Below are positions 28,935 through 37,851 of a stretch of DNA of 64,000 nucleotides, piece after piece (positions within the stretch are counted from its first letter, which is position 1; each line of letters opens with the position of its first letter). Location: assembly GCF_029623395.1 (NCBI RefSeq), contig NZ_JAPYKK010000002.1, positions 62,001 through 126,000 of the forward strand, read 5' to 3'. The stretch is from Sphingomonas echinoides (GTDB lineage: Bacteria > Pseudomonadota > Alphaproteobacteria > Sphingomonadales > Sphingomonadaceae). Made by a program: the position numbers and the translations under genes. The notes under the pieces were generated by a model, which had not been told where the DNA came from, did no database searches, and saw only the letters and a list, made by a program, of their open reading frames with translations.

Positions 28935-29663
28935 TTGGGGCGAATAGTCTCTATCGCGATTGTCGAGGAGGACGACGACCTACGCAGCGTTTTTACGCGC
29001 TATTTGACGCAGGCCGGGATGGATGTTTTTGGTTACAGGACGATTGGCGCATTAGAGGACTATTGGGCGAACGCTACGGGACCTGATATCCTCGTGTTAG
29101 ACGTCGATCTTCCAAGGGAGAACGGGTTCATAGCAACCGCCCGCATTCGCGCGCGCTCGATGGTTGGAATCATCATGGTCACGAGGCGGACCGAACATGA
29201 GGATCGACTGCTCGGTCTCTCCATGGGGGCCGATCATTACCTCGCAAAGCCGATTGACCTGCGCGAGCTCGAAAGCATCATCCGCAATCTCGCGCGACGC
29301 CTTTTCGAAAGGCGCGAAACCGGCGCCAATGCGATACCCGAACAACCGATATGGACGCTAAGGCGCGACGAATGGCGTCTGATTGCGCCAAACGGCGCTG
29401 TCGTTGACCTGTCCGCGGCCGAGCATCAGTTGCTCACCTCAATCCTTGAACAGCCGGGACGTGCCAATTCTCGCGATTCGATCAACGCAAAACTGGGAAA
29501 ACCGATGCTTGACGCGCAAAACCGGAGCCTCGACGTGCTCATGTCGCGCGTCCGCCGCAAGATTGAAGCGGCGACCGGACTCGCTCTGCCGCTCCGCGCA
29601 GCACGCGGAACTGGCTACGTTTTTACCGGGCAAGCAAGGATTGAGGGCCCGCCCGAGGCATAA
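28935..29663 (+). CDS. OmpR-type response regulator
   Basis: A 242-residue two-domain regulator. The receiver domain (residues ~4-115) has the acidic pair in VEEDDD, the phospho-acceptor Asp in LVLDVDLP near residue 52, the Thr switch in MVTRRTE near residue 80 and the Lys in YLAKPIDLREL near residue 102. A C-terminal winged helix (residues ~140-232) has the VDLSAAEHQLLTSILEQPG and RVRRKIEAATG segments and ends with GTGYVF. I place the start at a TTG at 28935, preceded by AGGAG at 28923-28927. The frame is open 11 codons further without a ribosome site. A kinase-like relic follows at once, so it is now effectively orphaned. Confidence 0.9.
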   Translation: MGRIVSIAIVEEDDDLRSVFTRYLTQAGMDVFGYRTIGALEDYWANATGPDILVLDVDLPRENGFIATARIRARSMVGIIMVTRRTEHEDRLLGLSMGADHYLAKPIDLRELESIIRNLARRLFERRETGANAIPEQPIWTLRRDEWRLIAPNGAVVDLSAAEHQLLTSILEQPGRANSRDSINAKLGKPMLDAQNRSLDVLMSRVRRKIEAATGLALPLRAARGTGYVFTGQARIEGPPEA

Positions 29664-29707
29664 GCGCGCGATCTGCCGGCGCATCGCCCGCTGACGAGGA
29701 ATTGCCC

Positions 29708-30016
29708 ATGCTCTCGTCCGAACCACTCCCGATCGTCAGTCTGCGACATGAATTGCGCAACAAGATCAGTATTGTTCGTCGATCGGCAGACATGTTGGAG
29801 ATGGAACGGAAGCCTCCCCTGCGGACGAGCGTAGAACGTCGATCGGATGCGGCGGGCCCGCCTCGACGCGATCGCACTGATCGATTCCCCGACACTGACA
29901 GCCTCCGCGCCTGGCCCCAAGGTCGCGGCTGCCGATCGGGATGTTGAATGGATTGTCGGATCGCGTGATCAAACAGCGGTGAACCTGTCGTTCGCCCCCC
30001 CCATATTCGACTAAGT
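29708..30016 (+). pseudogene. Histidine-kinase remnant (dimerisation domain)
   Basis: The 5' part encodes LRHELRNKISIVRRSADMLE, matching a HisKA H-box (His-Glu-x-x-Asn) of sensor kinases. The continuation (RRARLDAIALIDSPTLTAS, then ADRDVEWIVGSRD) lies in a different frame. No HATPase domain follows before the next gene. It directly follows the response regulator, as a cognate kinase would. I infer a frameshifted, truncated kinase. Confidence is limited, because only the H-box is really diagnostic. Confidence 0.45.
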
Positions 30017-30395
30017 CGTAAGCGCATAAAACATTTCGGGAGAAGGTCGCTGGACCCGCCGGTATCGAGGTCGAATAATCCGGTGGCGTGGGACATTGTC
30101 GCCGCAACCTCAACATCCACATCGGATAGAACCATATGAAACGGGCTGGCTGCCTTCTACCACATATAGCCGTTCACCGGTCGGATGTGCGAAAAAAGCG
30201 GTCTCAATCATGGCTATGCGATAAACAGGCGACTTCGGTCCTGAACCGTTAATTTGAAACGCCATTCGTCCAAAAGCGGACTTTCAGACGTACGTATGTC
30301 GTCAGATCTGCCGGCTACGCATGCCGAACATTTTGACATGCAACCAAAAGCGGTGTGGCAAATTTCGCAAATCTATTAACCTTTTGTAGATATCC

Positions 30396-30947
30396 GTGTC
30401 GCAAGACAGGCTGTGTGAAGCTGCGAGTTTAGCAACGATGCTGTGGAAGCTGTTTCGAGAACGCTTGCGGGCTCGCGCCGTCGAGAGGCTCGGCGTAGTC
30501 GGCAGTGTAGCTGATTCTAGCTTTGATCGGTTCGTCCAGCAAGCGGCTGAGGCGTTCGACGCACCAATGTCACTGCTCACGCTGCTCCACGATGATATGC
30601 TGTGGGTGAAGGCCACGACAGGCGTCCAGATGCACTGTGCGCCTCGAAACGAAAGTTTCTGCAACCACGCTGTCGACCGTGCCGAGTTGCTTGAAGTTTG
30701 CGACGCCAGTGTTGACCCGGTTTTCCAAACATTCCCCTCTGTCACCGGCGAGCCGTACATCCGCTATTATCTGGGAGCACCTTTGACCCTTCTGGATGGT
30801 ACCGATTTTGGAGCTCTTTGCGTGCTCGACACGCAATCCCGCGCACCAGCGTCACGCGACCAGCGCGCCTACCTAGTAGGACTTGCGCGACAAGCCAGTC
30901 AGGCGATGGAACGGGACGCCCACATCAAGGGCAGCCTTGCAGCATGA
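30396..30947 (+). CDS. GAF-domain protein
   Basis: A 183-residue protein whose residues ~40-165 form a GAF sensory domain: FDAPMSLLTLLHDD, CAPRNESFCNHAV, RYYLGAPLTLLDGTDFGALCVLD are the typical strands and the Cys-containing loop used by GAF-linked cyclic-di-GMP proteins. The upstream portion is basic. Start is GTG 30396 or ATG 30438, and neither has a strong ribosome site. Its stop overlaps the ATG of the MHYT-GGDEF-EAL gene (ATGA), so the two are translationally coupled and likely act together, with the GAF protein as a possible sensory subunit. Confidence 0.85.
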   Translation: MSQDRLCEAASLATMLWKLFRERLRARAVERLGVVGSVADSSFDRFVQQAAEAFDAPMSLLTLLHDDMLWVKATTGVQMHCAPRNESFCNHAVDRAELLEVCDASVDPVFQTFPSVTGEPYIRYYLGAPLTLLDGTDFGALCVLDTQSRAPASRDQRAYLVGLARQASQAMERDAHIKGSLAA

Positions 30948-33004
30948 TGGAAGTTGCTGCCTGCATCGTGCAGGAGCACGATCTGCGGTTGGTCATCATT
31001 GCGATCGTTGTCGCGCTGGTCGGATCAGCTGCAACTGTGCAACTTTTCGGGCGAATTTTGGCATCGCAGGGAAAAAGCCGGCTTGGGTGGATTGTGCTCT
31101 CCTCGGTTGGTACAGGCACGATGGTCTGGTGCACGCACTTTGTCGCGATGATGGGATTTCGCGCTGGTTTTCCTGTGACGCTCAACCCCGAGCTGACGCT
31201 AGCTTCGCTCGCTGTCGCGATCGCGCTCGCAGCACCTGGTCTGGCGTTGGCGGCTTCACACCGACGAACCCTTGTGCCCGTTGGCGGCGCCGTGGTTGGC
31301 ATCGCGATCTCGACGATGCATTACACAGGCATGATGGCGTACCGGATCGACGGCATTGTCGAGTGGCGCTGGCCATTCGTGATCGCTTCGGTGCTACTGT
31401 CCTCTACGCTTTCTGCCTTGGCGTTTAATACCTTCCGCACCAGTCGGCCGGGTCGACGAGTAGGCGGATGCCTGCTGCTCGGGCTGGCGGTCGCCATGCT
31501 GCATTTCACAGGGATGGCCGCAATCAAAGTGTCTGCGCTGACCCTGAGCGCAGAACGTGGCCTCTCTGATACCGCCATGACGCAGCTAGCGCTTGGAACG
31601 GCCTGCGCGGGCCTTCTGTTTATCGGCTGCGCTGCGGTAAGTGCGCTGATCGATGGGGAAACTCAAAACGATGCCTACCGCCGGATGCGACGTATGGCTT
31701 TGCACGACGGCCTCACCGACCTTCCAAACCGGCAAGCATTCAACGAAGAGCTCACGATCCGGCGCGAACGTAAAGGCGGCACATCGCATCTTGCCGTGAT
31801 TATGATTGATCTTGCTCGTTTTAAAAACGTCAATGATACCTATGGACATCAAGCGGGTGATCAGCTCTTGATGGCGCTAGCAGATCGCATGACGAGTGCC
31901 CTACTCGCAGGGGAATGCATTTCGCGTCTTGGCGGGGATGAGTTCGCCGCTCTAATCTCTTACACGGACCGATCCGATCTGGATGATTTCTTAAGACGGA
32001 TCAGTGAGGTGTTCACCGAGCCATTTTTGTTCGTGCGGTTCTCCGCAACGATTGGTGCTAACATTGGAGTAGCTCTTGCCCCGCAGGACGGTACGGACGC
32101 CGACCTCTTGCTCGCGCGCGCCGATCTCGCCATGTACCGTGCGAAAAGCGAACATTCGACGGCACCTTGCTTCTACGATGCCACGATGGACGACGTTTCC
32201 CGCAGCAAGCGAGAGCTGGCTAGTGAACTCCGGGACGCAATCACCAAGGGCGGGTTCGAACTACATTATCAAGTGCAGGCCGAAATCGCGACTGGGGAAA
32301 TCAGCGGGTATGAGGCTCTGGTTCGTTGGCAGCATCCCTCGCGCGGGCTGATCGCGCCGATGACTTTCATCCCACTTGCTGAAGAGACTGGGAGCATCAT
32401 TCCACTCAGCAACTGGATTATTGCCCAGGCTTGCTTCGAGGCGGCGCTCTGGCCAAACCAACATGTCGTGGCGGTCAATCTGTCGCCGTTGCACCTCTCT
32501 GATCCTGGGTTGATCGACATGGTGCGCTACGCCTTGGAGAACAGCGGCCTCTCGCCGTCACGGCTCACGATTGAGCTGACCGAAAGTGCAATTATCCACG
32601 ATCGTCGCTATGCGCTCGAGCAGCTCGTAGCGTTGAAAGCCCTGGGCGTGGGGCTGGCGCTAGACGATTTTGGTGTTGGTTACTCCTCGCTCGACGTTCT
32701 TCGGTCGTTCGCGTTTGATCGCATCAAACTCGACAAATCGTTTGTCGACGAACTTGAGACCGACGAACAAGCGGTTGCTCTGCTTCAAGCTATTGTCGCG
32801 CTGGGAACCACGTTGCACATCCCTGTGCTGGCAGAAGGCATCGAAGTACCGAACCAGCTGCGTATTGCTGCCGATGCCGGTTGCTTCGCACTTCAAGGCT
32901 ACCTAATCGGCAAACCATCACGTAAATTGGTGGATCCAACGATCGTTCGTTCAACGGTGTGCCAAGCGACATCGAGAAACTTGGACGTTAGCTTGGTAGC
33001 GTAA
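30944..33004 (+). CDS. MHYT-GGDEF-EAL cyclic-di-GMP protein
   Basis: A 686-residue membrane-bound protein able in principle to make and break cyclic-di-GMP. Residues ~15-220 form the seven-helix MHYT sensor with the conserved HFVAMMGF, MHYTGMMAY and LHFTGMAAI segments whose His/Met are proposed metal ligands for O2, CO or NO sensing. Residues ~250-415 form the GGDEF domain with intact RLGGDEFAA near 329. Residues ~425-680 form the EAL domain with YEALVRWQH near 456 and LDDFGVGYSSL near 570, as in active phosphodiesterases. The ATG at 30944 overlaps the GAF gene's stop. Both catalytic sites look intact, so activity may be switched by the sensor. Confidence 0.93.
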   Translation: MMEVAACIVQEHDLRLVIIAIVVALVGSAATVQLFGRILASQGKSRLGWIVLSSVGTGTMVWCTHFVAMMGFRAGFPVTLNPELTLASLAVAIALAAPGLALAASHRRTLVPVGGAVVGIAISTMHYTGMMAYRIDGIVEWRWPFVIASVLLSSTLSALAFNTFRTSRPGRRVGGCLLLGLAVAMLHFTGMAAIKVSALTLSAERGLSDTAMTQLALGTACAGLLFIGCAAVSALIDGETQNDAYRRMRRMALHDGLTDLPNRQAFNEELTIRRERKGGTSHLAVIMIDLARFKNVNDTYGHQAGDQLLMALADRMTSALLAGECISRLGGDEFAALISYTDRSDLDDFLRRISEVFTEPFLFVRFSATIGANIGVALAPQDGTDADLLLARADLAMYRAKSEHSTAPCFYDATMDDVSRSKRELASELRDAITKGGFELHYQVQAEIATGEISGYEALVRWQHPSRGLIAPMTFIPLAEETGSIIPLSNWIIAQACFEAALWPNQHVVAVNLSPLHLSDPGLIDMVRYALENSGLSPSRLTIELTESAIIHDRRYALEQLVALKALGVGLALDDFGVGYSSLDVLRSFAFDRIKLDKSFVDELETDEQAVALLQAIVALGTTLHIPVLAEGIEVPNQLRIAADAGCFALQGYLIGKPSRKLVDPTIVRSTVCQATSRNLDVSLVA

Positions 33005-33088
33005 CGGACAGATTGTGGCAGCCGCTTCGCAACAAGCAAATGATTCCAGCAGTCCGCGTACAGATCGTCCAAAACGCTTCTGCCGACC

Positions 33089-33280
33089 TCAATTAGCGAC
33101 CACCGTGTGTTTCCTGATGACGCACAACGGGCAGTAACCGATGTCCGCCGCCAGCCGCCCCTTCAAGATGCCAAACTGGTCCAATAAACGCGCAATCATC
33201 CGCTTACACGCGGTGAGATCGGCCTGCCGGATCGTATCATGCTGGACGGCAAAGCGAGCAACGGCATTGTCAAAATCCAC
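33089..33280 (-). pseudogene. Transposase fragment (IS1182-like)
   Basis: A 63-codon minus-strand frame reads TACKRMIARLLDQFGILKGRLAADIGY, which resembles the MIERLLDQFGIKPERLAADTAYG block of IS1182/IS4-like transposases. The sequence is out of frame or lost on both sides. Identification is from a short motif only. Confidence 0.4.
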
Positions 33281-33562
33281 CAGGCAGTTGGTCGACTACA
33301 CGCAAAAAGCCTGTATGCCGTTCGCGAAGGTCTTGCGTGATGCCGGATTAGGGAATGCCAGAAACTTGGGCACCGCCGGTGTCGAAGCTCCGGATGCTGA
33401 TCGTCATTTATTGCATGGGCATCCGCTCAGAGCGGAAACTATGCGACAAAGGGCATCAAACTTGGCGTATCGCTCATCCGAACTGCGCCCCGCCTTCTTT
33501 TCACTTCCGTTCCGCCTTGCCCGCAATCAACGGTTAGAAGGTTTTCAGTACGGCACTCGCCT

Positions 33563-33775
33563 TTACCCAAGGTCGCGAGCCCGGAACCGCGCAGCGTCGG
33601 ACACCATCAGGCCACCGTACTTAGACTGCCAGCTGCAAAAGGTAGCATCGCCAATCCCGTGCTTGCGAAATAGATCAGCGGTCTTCACGCTGGACTCGTC
33701 CGCTCGTAGCACCCCAATGATCTGGTCGTCAGTAATCGTCTTCGCCGCATCATTCATCTCCATCTGACGGGCCAT
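33563..33775 (-). pseudogene. IS3-family OrfA fragment
   Basis: The minus-strand frame encodes TDDQIIGVLRADESSVKTADLFRKHGIGDATFCSWQSKYGG, which matches the helix-turn-helix of IS3-family OrfA proteins (QIIxxLREAEAGVKTAELCRRHGISEATFYNWKAKYGG). The frame ends 14 residues after the HTH and no OrfB follows, so it is a relic. Residues differing from consensus (FRKHG for CRRHG, CSWQSK for YNWKAK) show divergence. With the nearby IS1182-like fragment it marks 33.0-34.0 kb as an insertion-sequence graveyard. Confidence 0.75.
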
Positions 33776-34090
33776 CTTACTAATGGGATAATTTCTGGGG
33801 AGCAGGTCAAAGCTGATACAAGCGGTCAAACATTCGCAACAACTGCTCGACCTTCCATTTTGACAGAACGATAGCCGTCTCGGACCCTACTCTCTTCCAA
33901 GGAGCCCGTTTTGTCATTGGGCGCTCAGGATTCTTCCAATATTCGACCTTTGTCTAATGGCTCGCTGGTTATTAGCGGCACGAGTGGCTTGCGCTAACCA
34001 AATTTAAAGCGTTGTTGTGGATATGCTTATCAAGCCGTTCATCACGATGTTTTCGACGCATTAGGTGACGATGCACGGTCAACTGGCTAG
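33776..34090. other. Relic stretch upstream of PAS-GGDEF-EAL gene
   Basis: About 315 bases with no gene I can support. They follow the IS3 relic and become AT-richer towards 34060, presumably ending in the promoter of the next gene. Confidence 0.4.
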
Positions 34091-36259
34091 TTGGACGCAG
34101 CGGCAAGCATGAAACACGATGTTACATCCAATCCACTAGCCACCTCTTGGCCGCTGCTAGATACGCTTGCCGCCGCACAGCAGGAAGCCGATCACTATCG
34201 GACCAGCGTGGAGATGGCACGGCATATCAGTTGGAGCGCAGACGCAAGCGGCGCCATCCGCACCGTCAGCGCACGATGGACGGAGGTTACCGGCATCGAT
34301 GCAACCAAGGCGCTAAATGATGGCTGGCTTGACGCACTCTACCCAGACGATGTGGAACGAACCATGTGCGCATGGCGCTTGGCGCTTGAGACGGCATCGT
34401 CGATAGACGTCGACTATCGACTGCAGACGTCGAGCGGCTACCGTTGGTTCCGCTCCTGTGCGTCGCCTCGCTTCTGTCCCGACGGGGAAGTGCTTGCCTG
34501 GTTCGGGACGTTAGAAGATATTGACGACCGAAAGCGGGCCGAGACCTCATTGCTCGCAAGCGAAGAACGTTTCCGTTTAGCCGCTGAGGCGGCGGGTGTC
34601 GGCGTTTGGGACTATGATGCCCTACTCGGTCGTCGTCTCTGGTCGGACGTATTCCGCGCAATGATCGGCCTTGCGCAAGATGTCCCGGCAGAGCCTGCCA
34701 CCGCGCTCGCTTTGGTCGTTTTGGAGGACCGGCCAGTCTTACAACAGCTCGTCGACTCAATCAATTCCGGCGACACTCATCCTCGCTTCGAGCTGACGGT
34801 CCGCATCCACCGCGCCAACGATGGCGCACTTCGCTGGATGCAGACGAGCGGCTGGCGGGTTAAAGCGGCGAACGGGCGGATAGAACGTATCCTAGTTACA
34901 GTCCGCGATGTTACTGAGCAGCTTACGGCAGAACACCGTGTCCGCTGGGCGGCTGAACACGACCATCTGACCAAACTTATCAACCGCGCCGCCTTCAACC
35001 GCTTGCTCGATGACGCGATTGGACGAGCGGATCAGTCGGACACAGCAGTGCTCACGCTGGCATTGTTCGACGTAGACCATCTTAAAGAGATCAACGACAC
35101 TGTAGGGCACGATGCCGGTGACCTGCTGCTACGTGCCGTTGCCGACCGGCTAGTTGCGGCCTTGGGCGACGACGTGGTCGTGGCGCGCCTGGGCGGGGAT
35201 GAGTTCGCGGCAATTGTAGAAGCGTCGCCTGACGAAGCAGCGGAAGATCGCCTTCGGTTTGCGCTTCGCGCACTGCGTCAGCCTATCTTGGCCGACTCGA
35301 TTACGCTTGAGTGCCAGGCAACGGCAGGTATCGCCTGCTATCCAAAGGATGGGCAGAACGCGCGTGATCTGCTTAAAACGGCTGACCTCGCACTCTACGC
35401 CGGCAAGGCGAGCGCGCGAGGCGAACTTTCGCGGTTTCGTCCGGAGATGCGCGCTAACATGCAGCGCCGCACATCGATGCTTTCCGTGGCCCGAATGGTC
35501 GCGCGTGATGATCGCGTAATGCCCTTCTACCAACCGAAAGTCAGGCTAAACGACGGTGCTCTGTCGGGTTTCGAGGCGCTGCTACGCTGGCGGCATGATA
35601 CTCTAGGTATCCAGGGGCCTGACACGATCGCTGCAGCATTTGACGATCTGACTGCAGCCACGTCCCTTGGTGAGCGGATGCTGCAAGGGATCTGCGGTGA
35701 CCTAGCGCGCTGGCGCGACGAAGGCCTAACGCTCACGCGCGTGGCACTTAACCTCTCGCCAGCTGAGTTCCGTCGCGAGGATCTGTTTGACCGCATCATG
35801 GGTCAGCTACACAACCACGGCTTACCCGCGACGCTTCTTGAGCTCGAGGTGACCGAAACCGTGTTCCTCGGCCGCGGTGCTGAGAGCGTCGGAGACACAT
35901 TAGCCTCCTTCCACAATGCCGGAGTCACAGTCGCACTCGACGACTTCGGCACAGGGTACGCCTCACTCAAACACTTGCGAGAATACCCCGTCGACGTGAT
36001 CAAAATTGACCGCAGCTTCGTAGCAGACCTTCTAACAGAGCCTAGCGACGCTGCCATTGTCGACGCGGTGCTTGGACTGGCACACCAGCTTGGCATTGCG
36101 GTCGTCGCCGAAGGCGTCGAAACGCCAGAGCAGGCGGCCTATCTGCTCACGCGAAACTGTAGCCATGCGCAAGGCTATCTGTTTGGCAGACCCATGCCCG
36201 CAGATAATGCGCGGAAGCTTCTTGCCGCAGGTGCGCCGACAGGCGCTGGCCATCACTAA
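34091..36259 (+). CDS. PAS-PAS-GGDEF-EAL cyclic-di-GMP protein
   Basis: A 716-722-residue cytoplasmic signalling protein. Residues ~40-150 and ~165-290 are PAS/PAC domains (HISWSADASGAIRTVSARW; FRLAAEAAGVGVWDYDALLG). Residues ~305-450 form a GGDEF domain with ARLGGDEFAAIVE near 365. Residues ~475-715 form an EAL domain with FEALLRWRHD and LDDFGTGYASLKHLRE. Both active sites look intact. The start is uncertain: TTG 34091 or ATG 34109, neither with a strong ribosome site. It stands alone, 1.1 kb from the MHYT protein across transposon debris. The PAS ligand is unknown. Confidence 0.92.
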   Translation: MDAAASMKHDVTSNPLATSWPLLDTLAAAQQEADHYRTSVEMARHISWSADASGAIRTVSARWTEVTGIDATKALNDGWLDALYPDDVERTMCAWRLALETASSIDVDYRLQTSSGYRWFRSCASPRFCPDGEVLAWFGTLEDIDDRKRAETSLLASEERFRLAAEAAGVGVWDYDALLGRRLWSDVFRAMIGLAQDVPAEPATALALVVLEDRPVLQQLVDSINSGDTHPRFELTVRIHRANDGALRWMQTSGWRVKAANGRIERILVTVRDVTEQLTAEHRVRWAAEHDHLTKLINRAAFNRLLDDAIGRADQSDTAVLTLALFDVDHLKEINDTVGHDAGDLLLRAVADRLVAALGDDVVVARLGGDEFAAIVEASPDEAAEDRLRFALRALRQPILADSITLECQATAGIACYPKDGQNARDLLKTADLALYAGKASARGELSRFRPEMRANMQRRTSMLSVARMVARDDRVMPFYQPKVRLNDGALSGFEALLRWRHDTLGIQGPDTIAAAFDDLTAATSLGERMLQGICGDLARWRDEGLTLTRVALNLSPAEFRREDLFDRIMGQLHNHGLPATLLELEVTETVFLGRGAESVGDTLASFHNAGVTVALDDFGTGYASLKHLREYPVDVIKIDRSFVADLLTEPSDAAIVDAVLGLAHQLGIAVVAEGVETPEQAAYLLTRNCSHAQGYLFGRPMPADNARKLLAAGAPTGAGHH

Positions 36260-36318
36260 ATAAGCACAGCGCTAGCGTCCGGGATCTAAGGCAAGCCTGA
36301 TCCGTCCCAATGTAACAA

Positions 36319-36378
36319 GGCCCAAACTGGGACATTCGCGCGCCCTTCCCCGCCTCCCACTTTCGGACATTCGTTCAT
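36319..36378 (+). repeat. 60-bp intergenic repeat, copy 1
   Basis: First of nine copies of a family with the approximate scheme GACCCAnnnnnGGACATTC, a ~23-base C/T-rich centre, and ACTTCGGACGTTCATTCAT. This copy starts GGCCCAAACTGGGACATTCG and ends TTTCGGACATTCGTTCAT. It lies between the PAS-GGDEF-EAL gene and the end of the ECF sigma gene. Confidence 0.85.
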
Positions 36379-36557
36379 ATTGTCAGACGGCATCGCTTGG
36401 CGACCTTAATCGGCTACCTGTTCGGCTCAAATGAAGGTGAGCCGTTGGCCGCTTTCGGAAGGCGGACGGCAACGGCTGCACCGCGACACGTCGATCAGTC
36501 GAACCTATTTCCAGCGGCAATTCGGGCTCGGTTCGAGGTTAACGACGCTGACAGCAT

Positions 36558-37175
36558 TCAATTGGTCGGCTGGGTCACAAGTTCTGCGGCATCCATCGCT
36601 TCGCGCAGCTTAGCTAGTCCCCGGCGAACCCAGCTTTTCATAGTTCCAACAGGCACCCCCTGACGATCCGCCATTGCTGCATGGGTAAGACCGCCAAAAA
36701 AGGCACCATAAATGGCTTCGCGCTGGCACTGCTGTAGCAATGCAAGAGATGCGAGTAAGCCGGCCGAGGCTTCCAGTTGCAACATCGTTTCACTGATCAG
36801 CGGTACAGGGTCTGCAAACTCGCAAGCCCCGTCAATGGGATCGAACTTCCATTTGTATTGTGCCCTCTGCCAATCAATCGAGCGATTCCTCGCAATTGCT
36901 GACATCCATGCGATCGCGCTGCCCCGGCTAGTATCAAACGTATTCGCGCGCTTCCATATTATGAGATAGGCCTCATGCAGCATGTCTTCTGCCGCTCCTC
37001 GATCATTACAAACACGAAGGCATATGCCGAAGATCTTAGACGAGGTTAGCTTATAGAGTTCGCGAAATGCCTCACGATCTCCATTACCAGTGCGATATAG
37101 TGACCAAGCTAATAACTGTGGAGGGCTTAGCTGCTCACGATCAGCTGAAACGATCCATTCTGGTAAATCGGCCAT
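36558..37175 (-). CDS. ECF-type RNA polymerase sigma factor
   Basis: A 205-residue group IV sigma factor. Region 2 (residues ~38-105) has the FRELYKLTSSKIFGICLRV start, the AEDMLHEAYLIIWKRA core-binding helix and WMSAIARNRSIDWQR. Region 4 (residues ~145-197) has QREAIYGAFFGGLTHAAMA and the recognition helix VPVGTMKSWVRRGLAKLRE. It resembles the SigK/RpoE-like ECF group whose members are normally followed by a ChrR-like or anti-sigma gene. Here nothing of that kind follows in the 180 bases to repeat copy 1. The ATG at 37175 is the first convincing start. Confidence 0.92.
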   Translation of the reverse strand: MADLPEWIVSADREQLSPPQLLAWSLYRTGNGDREAFRELYKLTSSKIFGICLRVCNDRGAAEDMLHEAYLIIWKRANTFDTSRGSAIAWMSAIARNRSIDWQRAQYKWKFDPIDGACEFADPVPLISETMLQLEASAGLLASLALLQQCQREAIYGAFFGGLTHAAMADRQGVPVGTMKSWVRRGLAKLREAMDAAELVTQPTN

Positions 37176-37851
37176 CGAAATTCCCGCTAGGAGCGGGAGC
37201 GCTATGTCTCTCAGTCGTTAGCGCTCAAAAAACGGCTGACGATTATCGTGTAACTTCCACAGCTCATATTAGTTTCACGAAAAATGGACACATGGCTCGT
37301 TACCCAAACCTCGATTCGTCTTACGACAATTCTAGGTAGCGTCCAGACTTTCTAAGCCCCGTACTGCCACTTATTAGTTTTTCTGCTTCTGTCGCATTGT
37401 TACTAACTTGTTTTGGCCAATTAATAGCGCGTTGCGACGGCGAGTGGAACCCACCGCGCTAGCAGACATTCGGTTTGTCGCGGTCAGGACCCTTATTCGA
37501 AGAGCCTGCGCCAACAGCTCAATCTTCAGTACCGCCTCCTCTCTTCCGAAAGCGGACAGTTTACCATTGACTAGCCACCGGTTCGGTTTGAGGCTGATAC
37601 GACCCATGGTTGGCCATTTGCGCGCCCCTGCCCGTTTCCCAACTTCAGACACTCATTCATCCGCCCGCCCTTCGATCTGGCTAACAAGTGCGACCGCAGC
37701 CCAACCCGACATTCCGGCTGACAACTATGAGAGGGAAACAGCGTGTACCGCTGATACCACCGACTGTGTATCAAGAATCATGCAGCTGACCTCATTATCT
37801 CTAGCAGCCAGGTCCAAAGCAGGCGACAGCCTCCCAATTTGGGGTAGCTGA
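37176..37851. other. Intergenic region with repeat copy 2
   Basis: About 680 bases between the divergent sigma-factor and ABC-transporter genes. It contains repeat copy 2 at 37601-37660. The part near the sigma gene is AT-richer (37200-37400) and probably carries its promoter. Frames covering the middle are not protein-like. Confidence 0.5.
37601..37660 (+). repeat. 60-bp intergenic repeat, copy 2
   Basis: Starts GACCCATGGTTGGCCATTTG and ends AACTTCAGACACTCATTCAT. Exactly 60 bases between the same landmarks as the other copies. Located upstream of the ABC transporter gene. Confidence 0.85.

Noticed and set aside
30241..30300. Additional repeat copy near 30260
   Set aside because: CCAAAAGCGGACTTTCAG resembles the left half, but the right half does not match.
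33141..33767. 208-codon plus-strand frame in the IS graveyard
   Set aside because: It is antisense to the IS3 OrfA and IS1182-like fragments and has no recognisable protein features.
37374..37652. Minus-strand 92-codon frame
   Set aside because: It runs through repeat copy 2 and has no ribosome site, domain or protein-like pattern.
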